From Bacteroidia bacterium (GTDB taxonomy: Bacteria > Bacteroidota > Bacteroidia > J057 > JADKCL01), in assembly GCA_020635905.1 (NCBI GenBank), contig JACJYV010000001.1, positions 372,001-436,000 on the forward strand: a stretch of DNA of 64,000 bases, read 5' to 3'. Of this stretch, positions 26,801 to 34,937 are shown piece by piece. Position 1 is the first letter of the stretch. Every line of letters starts with the position of its first letter. A program made the position numbers and the translations under genes. Under the pieces are notes generated by a model, which did no database searches, was not told where the DNA came from, and worked only from the letters and a program-made list of their open reading frames with translations.

Positions 26801-28796
26801 AACTGCGGGACCCAAATCTGGAAGTGAGTTCCCCGCAGGCAAAACGGAGATCACCTTTCTCGCTTCTGACGCCTCTGGAAATACATCCAACTGCACTTTT
26901 ACGGTTAATGTGGCCAAAATCGGCAAGCTCGAACTGGCCTGCCCCGCCGATCTGCAGGTGAATTCTGATCCCGGAAATTGCACGGCTTCGGTCAAATATG
27001 AAACTCCCAAAATAACTGGTTTAGAAGGAATTGAGGTCAAGCGCAAGGCAGGTCCTGAGTCGGGCGGGAAGTTTAATTCAGGTGAAACAGTCCTCTCCTT
27101 TGAGGCCAGCGGCCCGGGAGGACAAAGCGCAAATTGCTCGTTCAAAGTCCTGGTCAGCGATCTGGAAAAACCTCAAATCAATTGCCCCAAGGAAATTCAG
27201 GTGCAAACCCAGCCCGGGGCCACCACCTCCAAAGTGGAATTCGCCCCCGCCACTGCCACGGACAACTGCTCGATCAAAGAAATTGCCCAAACGGCAGGAC
27301 CCAAATCTGGAAGTGAATTCCCCGCAGGAAGCACCCAGATTACCTTTCACGCAAGGGATGCTGCGGGTAATGCAGACCAGTGCAGTTTCATGGTGGAGGT
27401 CATTGCAGTGCGGAAATTGGTCCTCATTTGCCCGGACGACATAACCGTCTGTACGGATCCTGCAAAATGCTCGGCCAAAATCAATTACGAATCGGCCCAT
27501 CTGGAAGGAGACAACACTGGCGTGGTCATTACCTCCCCTTCCGACCGGGAAAGCGGGGCGGATTTCCCCAAAGGCGTCACTTCCCTGCGTTACCAGGCCA
27601 ATGATACCCAAGGCCAAACAGCCTCCTGTACTTTCAAAGTGAAGGTCGAAGACAAGGTGGAACCAGAAATTTCCTGCCCCGAAAATATCCAGGCCAGTAC
27701 TCAGCCCGGCGCCAAATCTGCCAAAGTGAGCTTTGCCAATGCCACCGCGACCGACAATTGCGGAAAAACGGACCTACGCCTCTCTGAAGGGCTGGCCTCG
27801 GGTTCTGAATTTCCGATCGGGGAAACCAAAGTGGCTTTCACCGCCATGGATGAGTCAGGCAATACAGCCAGTTGTGAATTTTCCGTTCAGGTGGGCGAAG
27901 TGGCAGGGTTGCGCATCAAATGTCCGCCAGATTTGCGCCTGCGCAATGACCCGGGCGAATGCGGGGCCAGGGTGGATTATAAGGTCCCCTCCGCGAAATT
28001 TGGCGAAGACGATCTCCCAGTACAAATGAGCAAAGGATTGGCTTCAGGAGCAACCTTCCCGGTCGGATCCACCCCGGTAGTGTACGAGGTCACGGCTCCA
28101 AATGGGGAATCGACCAAATGCGGTTTCAGGGTGCAAATTCTGGATGTGGAAGATCCTCAAATCAATTGTCCCGACGATCTGGTGGTGCAGGCTCCCTTTG
28201 GAGAAAAGTCCATGAAGGTAAAATATCCGCCTGCCACCGCCCTGGACAACTGCGGCGAATTGCCGGTAACCCGGGCCTCTGGTCCAGAAAGTGGCGCAGT
28301 ATTTCCTCTGGGCAAAACCCTGGTTTCCTGGTCCACCACCGACCAAAACGACCGCAAGGCAGACTGTAATTTTGAGGTGACGGTGTTGGAAATGACGGAA
28401 ATCACAGATGAAAAAGACCTGCCAAAGGTTCTGGATGGAGATTCGGTTGATTACCAGAATACGGTGATTGTCAGAAGTCCGAATGTGAAAATTTACTATT
28501 ACGACAATGAAAGCGAGGACGGCGACATTGTTTCCCTCAACTTTGACGGCAACTGGGTGGTGACGGAAACCAAAATCAAAGCCAAGAAAAAGGATATCCG
28601 GGATACGCCCAATTTTGAGTTGCAGCTTTCCGAAGGAAAGATCCATTTCCTCGTTTCCAAGGCCCATAATCTGGGCCGCGAAGGCATCAACACCCTGACT
28701 CTGGCCATTTATGACGGGGTAACCTCGCCCAGAATCATTCGCATGAATTCGAAAATCGGGGAAAGCGGCGCCATCAAAATCGCTTACGTGAAATAG
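20817..28796 (+). CDS. Giant HYR-repeat surface protein with N-terminal LamG domain
   Basis: 2659 residues with a signal peptide (MRWGVFILFLTAYFGVFSQ). Residues ~25-230 form a LamG/concanavalin-like domain ('GLIAHFPMNGNANDISPNHN', 'LSVAVWVKIDQF', 'MDDLRIYDRALTFQEIANLY'). Then come 28 HYR (hyalin-type, Ig-like) modules, each opening with a 'CPxD' motif and arranged as 14 alternating A/B pairs. A ~130-residue C-terminal domain ('VKIYYYDNESEDGDIVSLNF', 'HNLGREGINTLTLAIYDG') is seen in other Bacteroidota exported proteins. No classic T9SS domain is visible. It is likely a long stalk-like adhesin. Confidence 0.9.
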   Translation: MRWGVFILFLTAYFGVFSQPIPEQGLIAHFPMNGNANDISPNHNNGEIIGGVNPVTDRFNHLCSALRFNGTNGYLSVPSSPSLKSPTKGLSVAVWVKIDQFCNDSDRDWFTILCKSDQSSQNKSSPQYRFQASTMTLSLNESFSDYIEYSIEFDTWYFLTLTFGEQKVRFFSNAELVATFPYNGSLQPNDLDLEIGRDMPGSPEFFCGTMDDLRIYDRALTFQEIANLYKINPALIGMEKVSLTCPADMTVQNAEGKCSAIVNYKVTSNGDNCATITPKRVTGPESGSEFPMGETPVAWSAKAPDGSNLECSFKVKVIDTEKPKLDCPGDIHVKGAPGETNVEVKFRVKATDNCELKDLNLLEGFASGSLFPIGETKVKYQALDQAGNKSVCNFLVEVSKINKLELLCPHDIQVPAEPGQCDAVVKFASPDAMTDFAWVMVTQRDGPKSNSRFPLGETRLTFDGAGPEGQKDQCSFKIEVLDQEAPKIQCPPDQTIIANPNQTSAQANYPHPKATDNCELSGITLLKGPKSGADTPIGSYQITFQAADKSGNKAECTFKMLIKAVEKLEITCPKDLFVNTDPGQCGARIAYTLPEIISGPQGSIIQRTGGPQSNAMFPVGRMLMTFEASSPNGLTQPCAFKVEVEDKEPPKITCPANISVQTQPGETSAKITWDQPKASDNCGAEQPVIKEGLKSGSEFPPGKTRVTYAVTDNSNNQAECSFEVTVEQVKKLDLTCPENIKVNTDPGNCTARVRYSQPKLSSDGPEFKLVKTEGPDSESSFPQGETLIKYEAKGPKNQTANCSFSVTVRDLERPALTCPANVSVESTPGESSARVDYPAPQARDNCAIDRVFLTQGQESGAEFPGGKTIITYTAVDKSGNKETCTFEIKVRRIEKLDLTCPSDIRKNTDPGICGAIINFSQPLATDGVPELKITQTEGPANNSKFPTGESQMVFKATSSDGQSANCSFKVLVSDLEKPQINCPKDIQVQTQPGATTAKVEFVPATATDNCSIKEIAQTVGPKSGSEFPADKTEITYLASDASGNTASCTFAVNVAKIGKLELACPADLKVNSDPGNCTASVKYETPKVTGLEGIEVKRKAGPESGAKFNPGETILTFEASGPGGQSTNCSFKVLVSDLEKPQINCPKDIQVQTQPGATTAKVEFAPATATDNCSIKEIAQTAGPKSGSEFPAGKTEITYLASDASGNTSNCTFTVNVAKIGKLELACPADLKVNSDPGNCTASVKYETPKVTGLEGIEVKRKAGPESGGKFSSGETILTFEANGPGEQSTNCSFKVLVSDLEKPQINCPKDLQVQTQPGATTAKVEFAPATATDNCSIKEIAQTAGIKSGSEFPADKTEITYLASDASGNTSNCTFTVNVAKIGKLELACPADLKVNSDPGNCTASVKYEMPVVIGIEGIEVKRKAGPESGGKFNSGETVLSFEASGPGGQSAACSFKVVVSDLEKPQINCPKDLQVQTQPGATTSKVEFAPATATDNCSIKEIAQTAGPKSGSEFPAGKTEVTYLASDASGNTSNCTFTVNVAKIGKLELACPEDMKVNADPGNCTASVKYETPKVTGLEGIEVKRKAGPESGGKFSSGETLLTFEASGPGGQSASCSFKVLVSDLEKPQINCPKDIQVQTLPGATTAKVEFAPATATDNCSIKEIAQTVGPKSGSEFQSGKTEITYLASDASGNTSNCTFTVNVAKIGKLELACPEDMKVNADPGNCTASVKYETPKVTGLEGIEVKRKAGPESGGKFSSGETLLTFEASGPGGQSASCSFKVLVSDLEKPQINCPKDIQVQTLPGATTAKVEFAPATATDNCSIKEIAQTVGPKSGSEFQSGKTEITYLASDASGNTSNCTFTVNVAKIGKLELACPADLKVNADPGNCTASVKYETPQVIGLEGIEVKRKAGPESGGKFNSGETLLTFEASGPGGQSASCSFKVLVSDLEKPQFNCPKDIQVQTQPGATTAKVEFAPATATDNCSIKEIAQTAGPKSGSEFPAGKTEITFLASDASGNTSNCTFTVNVAKIGKLELACPADLQVNSDPGNCTASVKYETPKITGLEGIEVKRKAGPESGGKFNSGETVLSFEASGPGGQSANCSFKVLVSDLEKPQINCPKEIQVQTQPGATTSKVEFAPATATDNCSIKEIAQTAGPKSGSEFPAGSTQITFHARDAAGNADQCSFMVEVIAVRKLVLICPDDITVCTDPAKCSAKINYESAHLEGDNTGVVITSPSDRESGADFPKGVTSLRYQANDTQGQTASCTFKVKVEDKVEPEISCPENIQASTQPGAKSAKVSFANATATDNCGKTDLRLSEGLASGSEFPIGETKVAFTAMDESGNTASCEFSVQVGEVAGLRIKCPPDLRLRNDPGECGARVDYKVPSAKFGEDDLPVQMSKGLASGATFPVGSTPVVYEVTAPNGESTKCGFRVQILDVEDPQINCPDDLVVQAPFGEKSMKVKYPPATALDNCGELPVTRASGPESGAVFPLGKTLVSWSTTDQNDRKADCNFEVTVLEMTEITDEKDLPKVLDGDSVDYQNTVIVRSPNVKIYYYDNESEDGDIVSLNFDGNWVVTETKIKAKKKDIRDTPNFELQLSEGKIHFLVSKAHNLGREGINTLTLAIYDGVTSPRIIRMNSKIGESGAIKIAYVK
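23751..27662 (+). repeat. 489-bp tandem repeat array inside the HYR gene (eight units)
   Basis: Units begin at 23751, 24240, 24729, 25218, 25707, 26196, 26685 and 27174, each exactly 489 bp (163 codons, one HYR pair). The spacing never changes, so no indels have accumulated. The last unit diverges after about 27340. Confidence 0.93.
25389..26377 (+). repeat. Perfect 489-bp tandem duplication
   Basis: 25389-25877 and 25878-26366 are base-for-base identical, with identity continuing about 11 bp beyond. Neighbouring units differ at many positions, so this is the most recent duplication in the array. Confidence 0.93.
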
Positions 28797-28797
28797 A

Positions 28798-29361
28798 TTA
28801 ATCCTGTTTTTCGCCCAGCAAATGAATCCCTAAAGAGGAATAAACGCTTCCCTCCTCTCCCTGAACGGATTCCCACAATTCAATCTGATTTACGGGCAAA
28901 AAGGGACAAAAATCCATCTCCAAACGGGGTATCTGGTCGTGGCCGGGTGAGTCAATACCCGGGCGGGCCAGAGTAATATGGGCCAAAGGAGGCCTTGAAT
29001 CGGGGCTTTCGGTGAAATTGTGCAGTTTTTTCCGCAGATTGAGAGCCAGGTTGGTGTAATCCTGATTGGGATGAAAAGTTACCCAGATCATGGGACTGTT
29101 TTTCTTGACCGGGGAAGGTCCGCACAATTGAGGAGTGAGATGGAAGGGGGAATGCTGGCTGGCCATTTCCGCCAAATTTGCCTGAACAACGGGAATATTT
29201 TCTGCCTCAACCAGTCCCAGGAAAACCAGAGTCACGTGCAGATTGGCATCCTGAGTCCAGCGAAGGCCATTCAAATCAGATAAATGCTCCCGAAATTCCC
29301 GACAGTGCTTTTTCTGTTCTTCACCCAGGGGGATGGCAACAAATAAGCGGTGTTTTCCCAT
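28798..29361 (-). CDS. thpR: RNA 2',3'-cyclic phosphodiesterase (2H family)
   Basis: A 187-residue 2H phosphoesterase. The two catalytic HxT motifs are HVTL in 'NLHVTLVFLG' (about residue 42) and HITL in 'PPLAHITLARPG' (about residue 126). It opens with 'HRLFVAIPL' as in the LigT/ThpR family. These enzymes open 2',3'-cyclic phosphates at RNA ends to 2'-phosphates. It ends 1 bp from the convergent HYR gene stop. An RtcR-like sensor, whose known relatives respond to RNA ends, lies 31 kb away, but no link is shown. Confidence 0.9.
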   Translation of the reverse strand: MGKHRLFVAIPLGEEQKKHCREFREHLSDLNGLRWTQDANLHVTLVFLGLVEAENIPVVQANLAEMASQHSPFHLTPQLCGPSPVKKNSPMIWVTFHPNQDYTNLALNLRKKLHNFTESPDSRPPLAHITLARPGIDSPGHDQIPRLEMDFCPFLPVNQIELWESVQGEEGSVYSSLGIHLLGEKQD

Positions 29362-29436
29362 GATTTAAAGATAATAAAACCCTTCAAATTGGCAATTGGC
29401 CCAAATATTATTAAATTCTGAGCGAGAAAGTCAAGT

Positions 29437-30576
29437 ATGAATCAATTTTTTAGAAATCTTCCGGCCGGATTTGCCATGGTTTTCCTCCTGCTTTTATTGG
29501 GAAGCAGCCCCGGGCCAGAACCATATAAAATACTATTCGGAGGCGACACCAGCTTCGGTGAAATCTGGCACCAGAAGGCAGAAAAAAAGGGCAAAAAGAA
29601 CCCGCTGAAAGAATATGGTTACGGAAAAATGGTGGGAGATTTGGGGCCACTTCTGAAAGAATCAGATTTTGTGCTGGCAAATCTCGAGACTGCCCTGGTC
29701 AGCGATGGTACTCCCTTCCCCAAAGGCAAAAAACGGTCTGACAGCAATCGGGGTAACCCGGAGGCGGGACCCGAGGCCTGGGAAGAAATGGGCATAGATG
29801 CTTTTTCCATGGCCAATAACCACGCGTTTGACTTTGGGAAAAATGGTCTGGAGCAAACCTTTCCTGCACTTGCCGGGCACAATATTAAGACATTCGGGGC
29901 AGGATTTGACCTGAATGAAGCCGCGGAACCCCTGGTTTTGAAAGCCGGAAAACTCACCCTGGTAGTCCAACCCTGTTTTTGGGAGGATAAATCCATGCGG
30001 GAAAAGTACCATTATTATGCAGGACAAAACAGCGCGGGAGTGATGGGAATAGACTCGGCGGGCATTCGTCCTCTGGTCAAATCTCTGAGGGAAAAATACC
30101 CGGATGCTTTCCTGATTTTTTACCCTCATTGGGGAAAAAATTACCGCTGGCGCACCAAAACCCAAAAGGAACTGGGCAGACTGATGATCAAAAGCGGGGC
30201 GGATATGGTAGTCGGCCATGGGGCTCACATGATGCAGGAAGTGGAATATTACCGCAGCAAATGGATCATCTACGGGCTCGGAAACTTCATTTACGGGGCC
30301 CCGGGCAGGTACCAAAAAGAAGAAGCGGCCATGCGCTGGAGCCTGATTTTGCAACTTCAGACCAATCCCAAAAAGGCCGAATTGAGCTCAATACGCCTCT
30401 ATCCCTTCTTTTGTGATAATCTGCTCAATAATTATCATCCCAGATTTGCCCAACGTTCCGAAATGGAGTTGCAGAGAATCATGCTCCTGCGCCGCTTTGA
30501 TTTGCAGGACGAAGAGTGGAAAAAATGCACCATCAAAGGGGATAATATTGCCCCCTACCTCGAACTTGAAATTTGA
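29437..30576 (+). CDS. CapA-family (PGA_cap) metallophosphoesterase-like protein
   Basis: 379 residues with a signal-like N-terminus (hydrophobic at 10-24). The CapA/PgsA fold is marked by 'ILFGGDTSFGE', 'LANLETALV', 'ANNHAFDFGKNGLEQT', 'FYPHWGKNY', 'VVGHGAHMMQ' and 'IYGLGNFIYG', which carry the calcineurin-like metal ligands. Named for poly-gamma-glutamate capsule synthesis, most members have unknown substrates; no capB or capC is nearby, so capsule synthesis is not supported. It is probably periplasmic or surface exposed. It ends 2 bp from the convergent smc stop. Confidence 0.85.
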   Translation: MNQFFRNLPAGFAMVFLLLLLGSSPGPEPYKILFGGDTSFGEIWHQKAEKKGKKNPLKEYGYGKMVGDLGPLLKESDFVLANLETALVSDGTPFPKGKKRSDSNRGNPEAGPEAWEEMGIDAFSMANNHAFDFGKNGLEQTFPALAGHNIKTFGAGFDLNEAAEPLVLKAGKLTLVVQPCFWEDKSMREKYHYYAGQNSAGVMGIDSAGIRPLVKSLREKYPDAFLIFYPHWGKNYRWRTKTQKELGRLMIKSGADMVVGHGAHMMQEVEYYRSKWIIYGLGNFIYGAPGRYQKEEAAMRWSLILQLQTNPKKAELSSIRLYPFFCDNLLNNYHPRFAQRSEMELQRIMLLRRFDLQDEEWKKCTIKGDNIAPYLELEI

Positions 30577-30578
30577 TT

Positions 30579-33500
30579 CTAATTTTGCTCGTCGGCCAGG
30601 TTCAGAGCCATCAGATCGACAGGCAGCACTTTGGAAACCCCCGTGTTCTCCATGGTTACCCCGTACATGACGTTGGTGGCAGCCATGGTGCGCTTGTTGT
30701 GGGTGACCAGAATAAACTGGGATTCGGCCGAAAACTGACGGATGATCTGATTGAATTTGTCAATGTTGGCATCGTCCAGGGGAGCGTCAACTTCGTCAAA
30801 AATGCAGAAAGGAGCGGGTTTCAGCAGGTAAATCGCAAACAAAAGAGAAATTGCGGTCAGGGTCTTTTCCCCGCCCGAAAGCTGGTTGATGGTCAACGGG
30901 CGCTTTCCTTTGGGTTTAGCGTTGATGTCAATTTTGGAATCCAGGGGATTGGAAGGCTCGGTCAGTTGCAAATCGCAGGTATCACCTTCGCGGAAAAGTC
31001 CCTGAAACACCTTTTTGAAGTTGTCGCGGATTTGGGAAAAGGCCTGATTGAAAAGGTCTGTGGCCGTGCCGTCAATTTCGTTGATGGTGTTGAGCAAGGT
31101 GGTTTTGGCCTCCAAAAGGTCTTTTTTCTGCACGTTGATGAAGTCAAAACGCTCTTTCATCTCGTTATAGGCCTCCACGGCCATGGGATTGATTTCCCCA
31201 TAACCCTGAATTTTACCCCGCACCCTCAGCATTTCCTCTTCCACCTCATCCTGATTGTACTGTTCAGGCCCACCTTCAAAGATGATTTCCTCGTCCAGGT
31301 CAGAAATATCCAGCTCAAATTCGACTGACATCCGTTCCTTGAGGGAGTTAAGGGCAATTTTAATTTCGGTAACCCGGTCTTTGATCTCGTCCTTCTTACT
31401 TTCAGCTTCTTCCTTGTTTTTGCGCTCCTTGCGCACAAATTCCTCCTGCTGGGAGATGGAATTGCGGAAAGAGGAGGCGATTTGCTCAAATTTTTCCGTG
31501 CGCTCTTCCTTCACCTTGCGGGCCTCATACAGGGCAATAATTTCCTCGTCGTTCTGGAGATTATTGGTCACCAACCCGTGAATGTCCTTGCGGGTTTGCT
31601 CCAGTTCGCCCGAAAGTTTTTTCTCGTTTTCGTCCAGATCACGGATGCGGCTCACCTTCTGGGTTTCGTCGCGTTGGAGGTTGTCCAAACGGTTTTTGAG
31701 CTGAATGGTGGCAATATTTTCCTGGTTATAGGCCTGACTTTCCTCGCTCAGTTCAGTATTGCTGGAGCGCAGCATCAGCTGATATTCCTCCAAAATGGCT
31801 GATTTCCCGGAAAAATCCTTCTTCAAATCCACAATGCGCGGCTCAATGCCCTCAAGTTCTGTAGTCAGGTTGGAGATTTTTTCCTGAATCACCTCCGTGC
31901 GTTCACCCGCCTGACGGATAAAATCACGGTATTCCTGCTCGCGGGTCATGAGGATGGAAAGGGCCTGCTTTTTCTGCTGAAAAACGTTGTTTTTGGCTTC
32001 CAGATCTTTGGAAAAATCAAGCTGTTTGAGGGCTTCCTGGTGCTTTTCCAGTTTGTCCAGGTCGGTTTTTTGCTTGTTTAATTCCTTTTCAAACTTGCGG
32101 ATTTCTTTGTCCAGCTTTTCCAGGTTTTTGGCCCTGCCCAGGCGTTTGCCCTGAAAAAGTCCAATTGAACCGCCGCCCAGAGAGTAACGCTTGCGCGACA
32201 TGGTACCCGACTGGGTGATGAAGACCAGTTCCCCGGGTATGTTTTCGGGCAGATCCAGGTCATTTTCGACCATATAAACCTGATCCAGGAGATATTCGGC
32301 CAGTTTTTGATAATCTTCCCCAAACTCGATCAAACCCAGGGCAGGCTGAGCGCCCGGAAATTCCTGGGTTTTAACCGTTTGGTAATCAGCCAATTCGTCG
32401 AGGACGAAGAAGTTCGCACGCCCTTTGGCCGCATCAGAAAGCAGTTTCACTGCTGCCAGAGCGTCTGTGCGGGTTGGCACAATGTAGTAACTGAGATAGG
32501 GTTCGAGCAGGTTTTCAAAAGCCACCTTATAAGGTTCAGTTGCATTGAAAACGTCCGAAACGAGGGGTGCATCCTTGACCCATTTGGCCTCTTTCTTGAG
32601 GAATTTCACACTTTCGGGAAATCCTTCCAGGTTTTCAACCAGGCTTTTGGTCAGGTTGAATTCATTCAGACGCGCGTCCAGGCCCCGGCTGGTTTTGTAA
32701 ATCCCGTCCTTGGTTTCCACAATGGCCTGTGCAGTTTCTTCACGTTCGCGATCGTTTTCCTGCTTCTTTTGGCGCAGGGTATTCACCTCATTTTCAAGCC
32801 CTTTCAACTCCTTTTCCAGTTCACCCAGATTAGAGGCAAAGGAATTCAACTCCGTTGAACGCGAATCTTTGTCGGCCTCTGTGCGCTGCAATTCGCCCAT
32901 CAGACTCGAAATCTGGATTCCCTTGATTTCGCGGTCCTTCTCCAGCTTTTGCAGTTCCTGTTCGGCCTGGCGGTACTCGGCTGCGAGTTCGTCTGTGCGG
33001 CCCTTCAATTCCTCATTTTTGCCCCGCAACTCGTCCAGATTGGCTTTGAGGCGGGCCAAACGCTTCTCTTTGACTGAAAATTCTTCCTGCACTTTTCCCA
33101 GCGTCTCCTGCAACCCCACCAACTCCTCGGCGAGTCGCTCGCGGGTCTTTTTCTCAGATTCCATCTGGTTGCTGATCGCAAATTCCCGCTGTTGCAGGTA
33201 TTTCAGGCGCTCATTTTTGATGGATTTTTCAGTTTCAATGGTCTTGATCTTGTCCACATGGGCATTCAGATCCTTCTGGGCCTCAGAAAGAATCCGCTCG
33301 TTGTCCACCTGCTCCTTGCGCAGTTCCTGGATGCGGGCCTCGTGCTTCGCAATGCGGCTCTGAATCTCTCCCAGGCGGTCTGCAAAGGCTTTTTCCTCCT
33401 TTTCCACTTCCTCATAACTGACCCGAAGCTCACGAATCTTAAACCAGGCGTGGCGCGAACTGACCAGTTTGTACTTTTCCTTCAGTTCGAAATATTTTTC

Positions 33501-34136
33501 GGCCTTTTTGGCCTGCTTTTCCAGGGCTTTGAGGTTTTTGTCGATCTCAAACAGGATATCCTCCACCCTTTCCAGGTCGGCAGAAGTGTCTTCCAGGCGT
33601 TTGAGGGTTTGCTTTTTGCGGATTTTATATTTGGAAATGCCGGCCGCTTCTTCGAAAAGGTTCCTGCGGGAATTTTCCTTGTCGTTCAGAATCTCATCCA
33701 CCATTTTCAATTCAATGATGGCATAACTGTCCGAGCCTATTCCTGTATCCAGAAAAAGGTTTTGAATGTCTTTGAGGCGGCAGGCGACCCCGTTGAGGTA
33801 ATATTCCCCGTCGCCGCTGCGGTAAAATTTGCGGCTGATGGTAACGGTGTGATAATCAGTAGGCAGGATATTTTTGGTATTCTCAAAGGTGAGAGATACC
33901 TCGGCAAAATTGGCGCGTTTCCGTTTTTCCGTTCCGTTGAAAATGATGTTTTCCATCTTTTCTGAGCGCAGGTTCTTGGTTTTTTGCTCGCCCAGCGCCC
34001 AGCGAATGGCATCCACGATATTGGATTTACCGCACCCGTTGGGGCCAACCACACCCGTGATCCCCTTGTCAAAGAAAAACTTTGTTTTGTCTGCGAAGCT
34101 TTTGAAGCCGTAGATTTCCAGACTTTTTAATTGCAT
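30579..34136 (-). CDS. smc: Chromosome segregation protein SMC
   Basis: 1185 residues, the normal length. Walker A is GPNGCGKSN near residue 32. Two long coiled coils flank a hinge around residues 520-660. The C-terminal head has the signature LSGGEKTLTAISLLFA and Walker B 'PFCIFDEVDAPLDDAN'. SMC dimers with ScpAB compact and align chromosomes. It is alone on the minus strand, divergent from a small membrane-anchored protein with a 29-bp gap; scpA/scpB are not in the window. Confidence 0.97.
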   Translation of the reverse strand: MQLKSLEIYGFKSFADKTKFFFDKGITGVVGPNGCGKSNIVDAIRWALGEQKTKNLRSEKMENIIFNGTEKRKRANFAEVSLTFENTKNILPTDYHTVTISRKFYRSGDGEYYLNGVACRLKDIQNLFLDTGIGSDSYAIIELKMVDEILNDKENSRRNLFEEAAGISKYKIRKKQTLKRLEDTSADLERVEDILFEIDKNLKALEKQAKKAEKYFELKEKYKLVSSRHAWFKIRELRVSYEEVEKEEKAFADRLGEIQSRIAKHEARIQELRKEQVDNERILSEAQKDLNAHVDKIKTIETEKSIKNERLKYLQQREFAISNQMESEKKTRERLAEELVGLQETLGKVQEEFSVKEKRLARLKANLDELRGKNEELKGRTDELAAEYRQAEQELQKLEKDREIKGIQISSLMGELQRTEADKDSRSTELNSFASNLGELEKELKGLENEVNTLRQKKQENDREREETAQAIVETKDGIYKTSRGLDARLNEFNLTKSLVENLEGFPESVKFLKKEAKWVKDAPLVSDVFNATEPYKVAFENLLEPYLSYYIVPTRTDALAAVKLLSDAAKGRANFFVLDELADYQTVKTQEFPGAQPALGLIEFGEDYQKLAEYLLDQVYMVENDLDLPENIPGELVFITQSGTMSRKRYSLGGGSIGLFQGKRLGRAKNLEKLDKEIRKFEKELNKQKTDLDKLEKHQEALKQLDFSKDLEAKNNVFQQKKQALSILMTREQEYRDFIRQAGERTEVIQEKISNLTTELEGIEPRIVDLKKDFSGKSAILEEYQLMLRSSNTELSEESQAYNQENIATIQLKNRLDNLQRDETQKVSRIRDLDENEKKLSGELEQTRKDIHGLVTNNLQNDEEIIALYEARKVKEERTEKFEQIASSFRNSISQQEEFVRKERKNKEEAESKKDEIKDRVTEIKIALNSLKERMSVEFELDISDLDEEIIFEGGPEQYNQDEVEEEMLRVRGKIQGYGEINPMAVEAYNEMKERFDFINVQKKDLLEAKTTLLNTINEIDGTATDLFNQAFSQIRDNFKKVFQGLFREGDTCDLQLTEPSNPLDSKIDINAKPKGKRPLTINQLSGGEKTLTAISLLFAIYLLKPAPFCIFDEVDAPLDDANIDKFNQIIRQFSAESQFILVTHNKRTMAATNVMYGVTMENTGVSKVLPVDLMALNLADEQN

Positions 34137-34165
34137 ATCCCGCGCGCTCCCGTTATCTTAATGCC

Positions 34166-34768
34166 ATGGAGCAATTTATTATATATTTGGTTATCTTTTT
34201 GATCGTGGGTGGCATTCAGGTCATCAAAGCCATGAACAAAGATAAAAATGCACCAGCGAAGGGCAAAGTTAAGCAATTCAACAGAAATCCAAGCCCTAAT
34301 CCTCCTCAATCCCAACGCGAAATTTACAAACAACTGGGCCTTGAGGATCTCTACGAACAACTTCAGAATAAAAAGCCTGCCGGGGAAAAACAGGCTGCCC
34401 AGCCCAAGGCCAAAGATGAATTGACCCTGCGGGAGCAGCGCAAAATCCGGGAAGCCCAGGCTCAAAAACAAAAGGAGGCTGAGGAGGCCAGAAAGGAGGC
34501 TGAATTGCGTAAAAACCAGCATTTTGCCGAGCAAAATGTGATCCGTGAGATCGAAACTGCCCATGCCCAGGGCAAGGAATTTGAGCACCACACCCATAAT
34601 TACCTCAGCGAAGGCGAGGATATTTACAAAAAATCTTTTGAAGCTGACCTCAACAAAACGGAAGGCAAGGTGGTCAGGAAAGAGCATCCGCTGAAGAAAG
34701 CCCTGACGAATTCAAGGGATTTGCGGAATGCGATTGTGATGAAGGAGATTTTTGATAAGAAATATTGA
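34166..34768 (+). CDS. Membrane-anchored charged coiled-coil protein, unknown function
   Basis: 200 residues. One membrane segment at 4-20 (FIIYLVIFLIVGGIQVI) is followed by a highly charged, Gln/Lys/Glu-rich stretch (about 75-125) likely to be a cytoplasmic coiled coil. The C-terminus ends 'LKKALTNSRDLRNAIVMKEIFDKKY', a conserved-looking tail of small Bacteroidota proteins. I cannot name the function. It is divergent from smc and followed by a hairpin cluster. Confidence 0.65.
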   Translation: MEQFIIYLVIFLIVGGIQVIKAMNKDKNAPAKGKVKQFNRNPSPNPPQSQREIYKQLGLEDLYEQLQNKKPAGEKQAAQPKAKDELTLREQRKIREAQAQKQKEAEEARKEAELRKNQHFAEQNVIREIETAHAQGKEFEHHTHNYLSEGEDIYKKSFEADLNKTEGKVVRKEHPLKKALTNSRDLRNAIVMKEIFDKKY

Positions 34769-34780
34769 TTCCTGTCCGGG

Positions 34781-34905
34781 TTGGGTTGGGCTGAAGCCCA
34801 ACCCAATTGAAAATTGCTTTCAGGTTCCCTGAAGTTGGTTTCCCAAAGGGCTTCGCCCATTTATGAATTCAAGCTTCGCTTGCTCTGGGGGGCTAAAGCC
34901 CCCCA
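34781..34905. repeat. Cluster of four hairpins (REP-like; bidirectional terminator?)
   Basis: A perfect 12-bp stem TTGGGTTGGGCT/AGCCCAACCCAA (34781-34806) is followed by GGGC-TTC-GCCC (34848-34858), CAAGC-TTC-GCTTG (34870-34882) and TGGGGGGCT/AGCCCCCCA (34886-34905). It occupies the gap between the convergent coiled-coil gene and aspartate kinase. The repeated GGGCT(A)AAGCCC and GCTTCGC words look like a family of dispersed repeats. Confidence 0.65.
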
Positions 34906-34937
34906 AAGGATGATTCTGGAGTATTTAGGGAATTCCC

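Noticed and set aside
23751..27662. Regular repeats as a possible CRISPR array
   Set aside because: The unit is 489 bp, in frame within a single gene, and encodes HYR module pairs; there are no short repeats with spacers.
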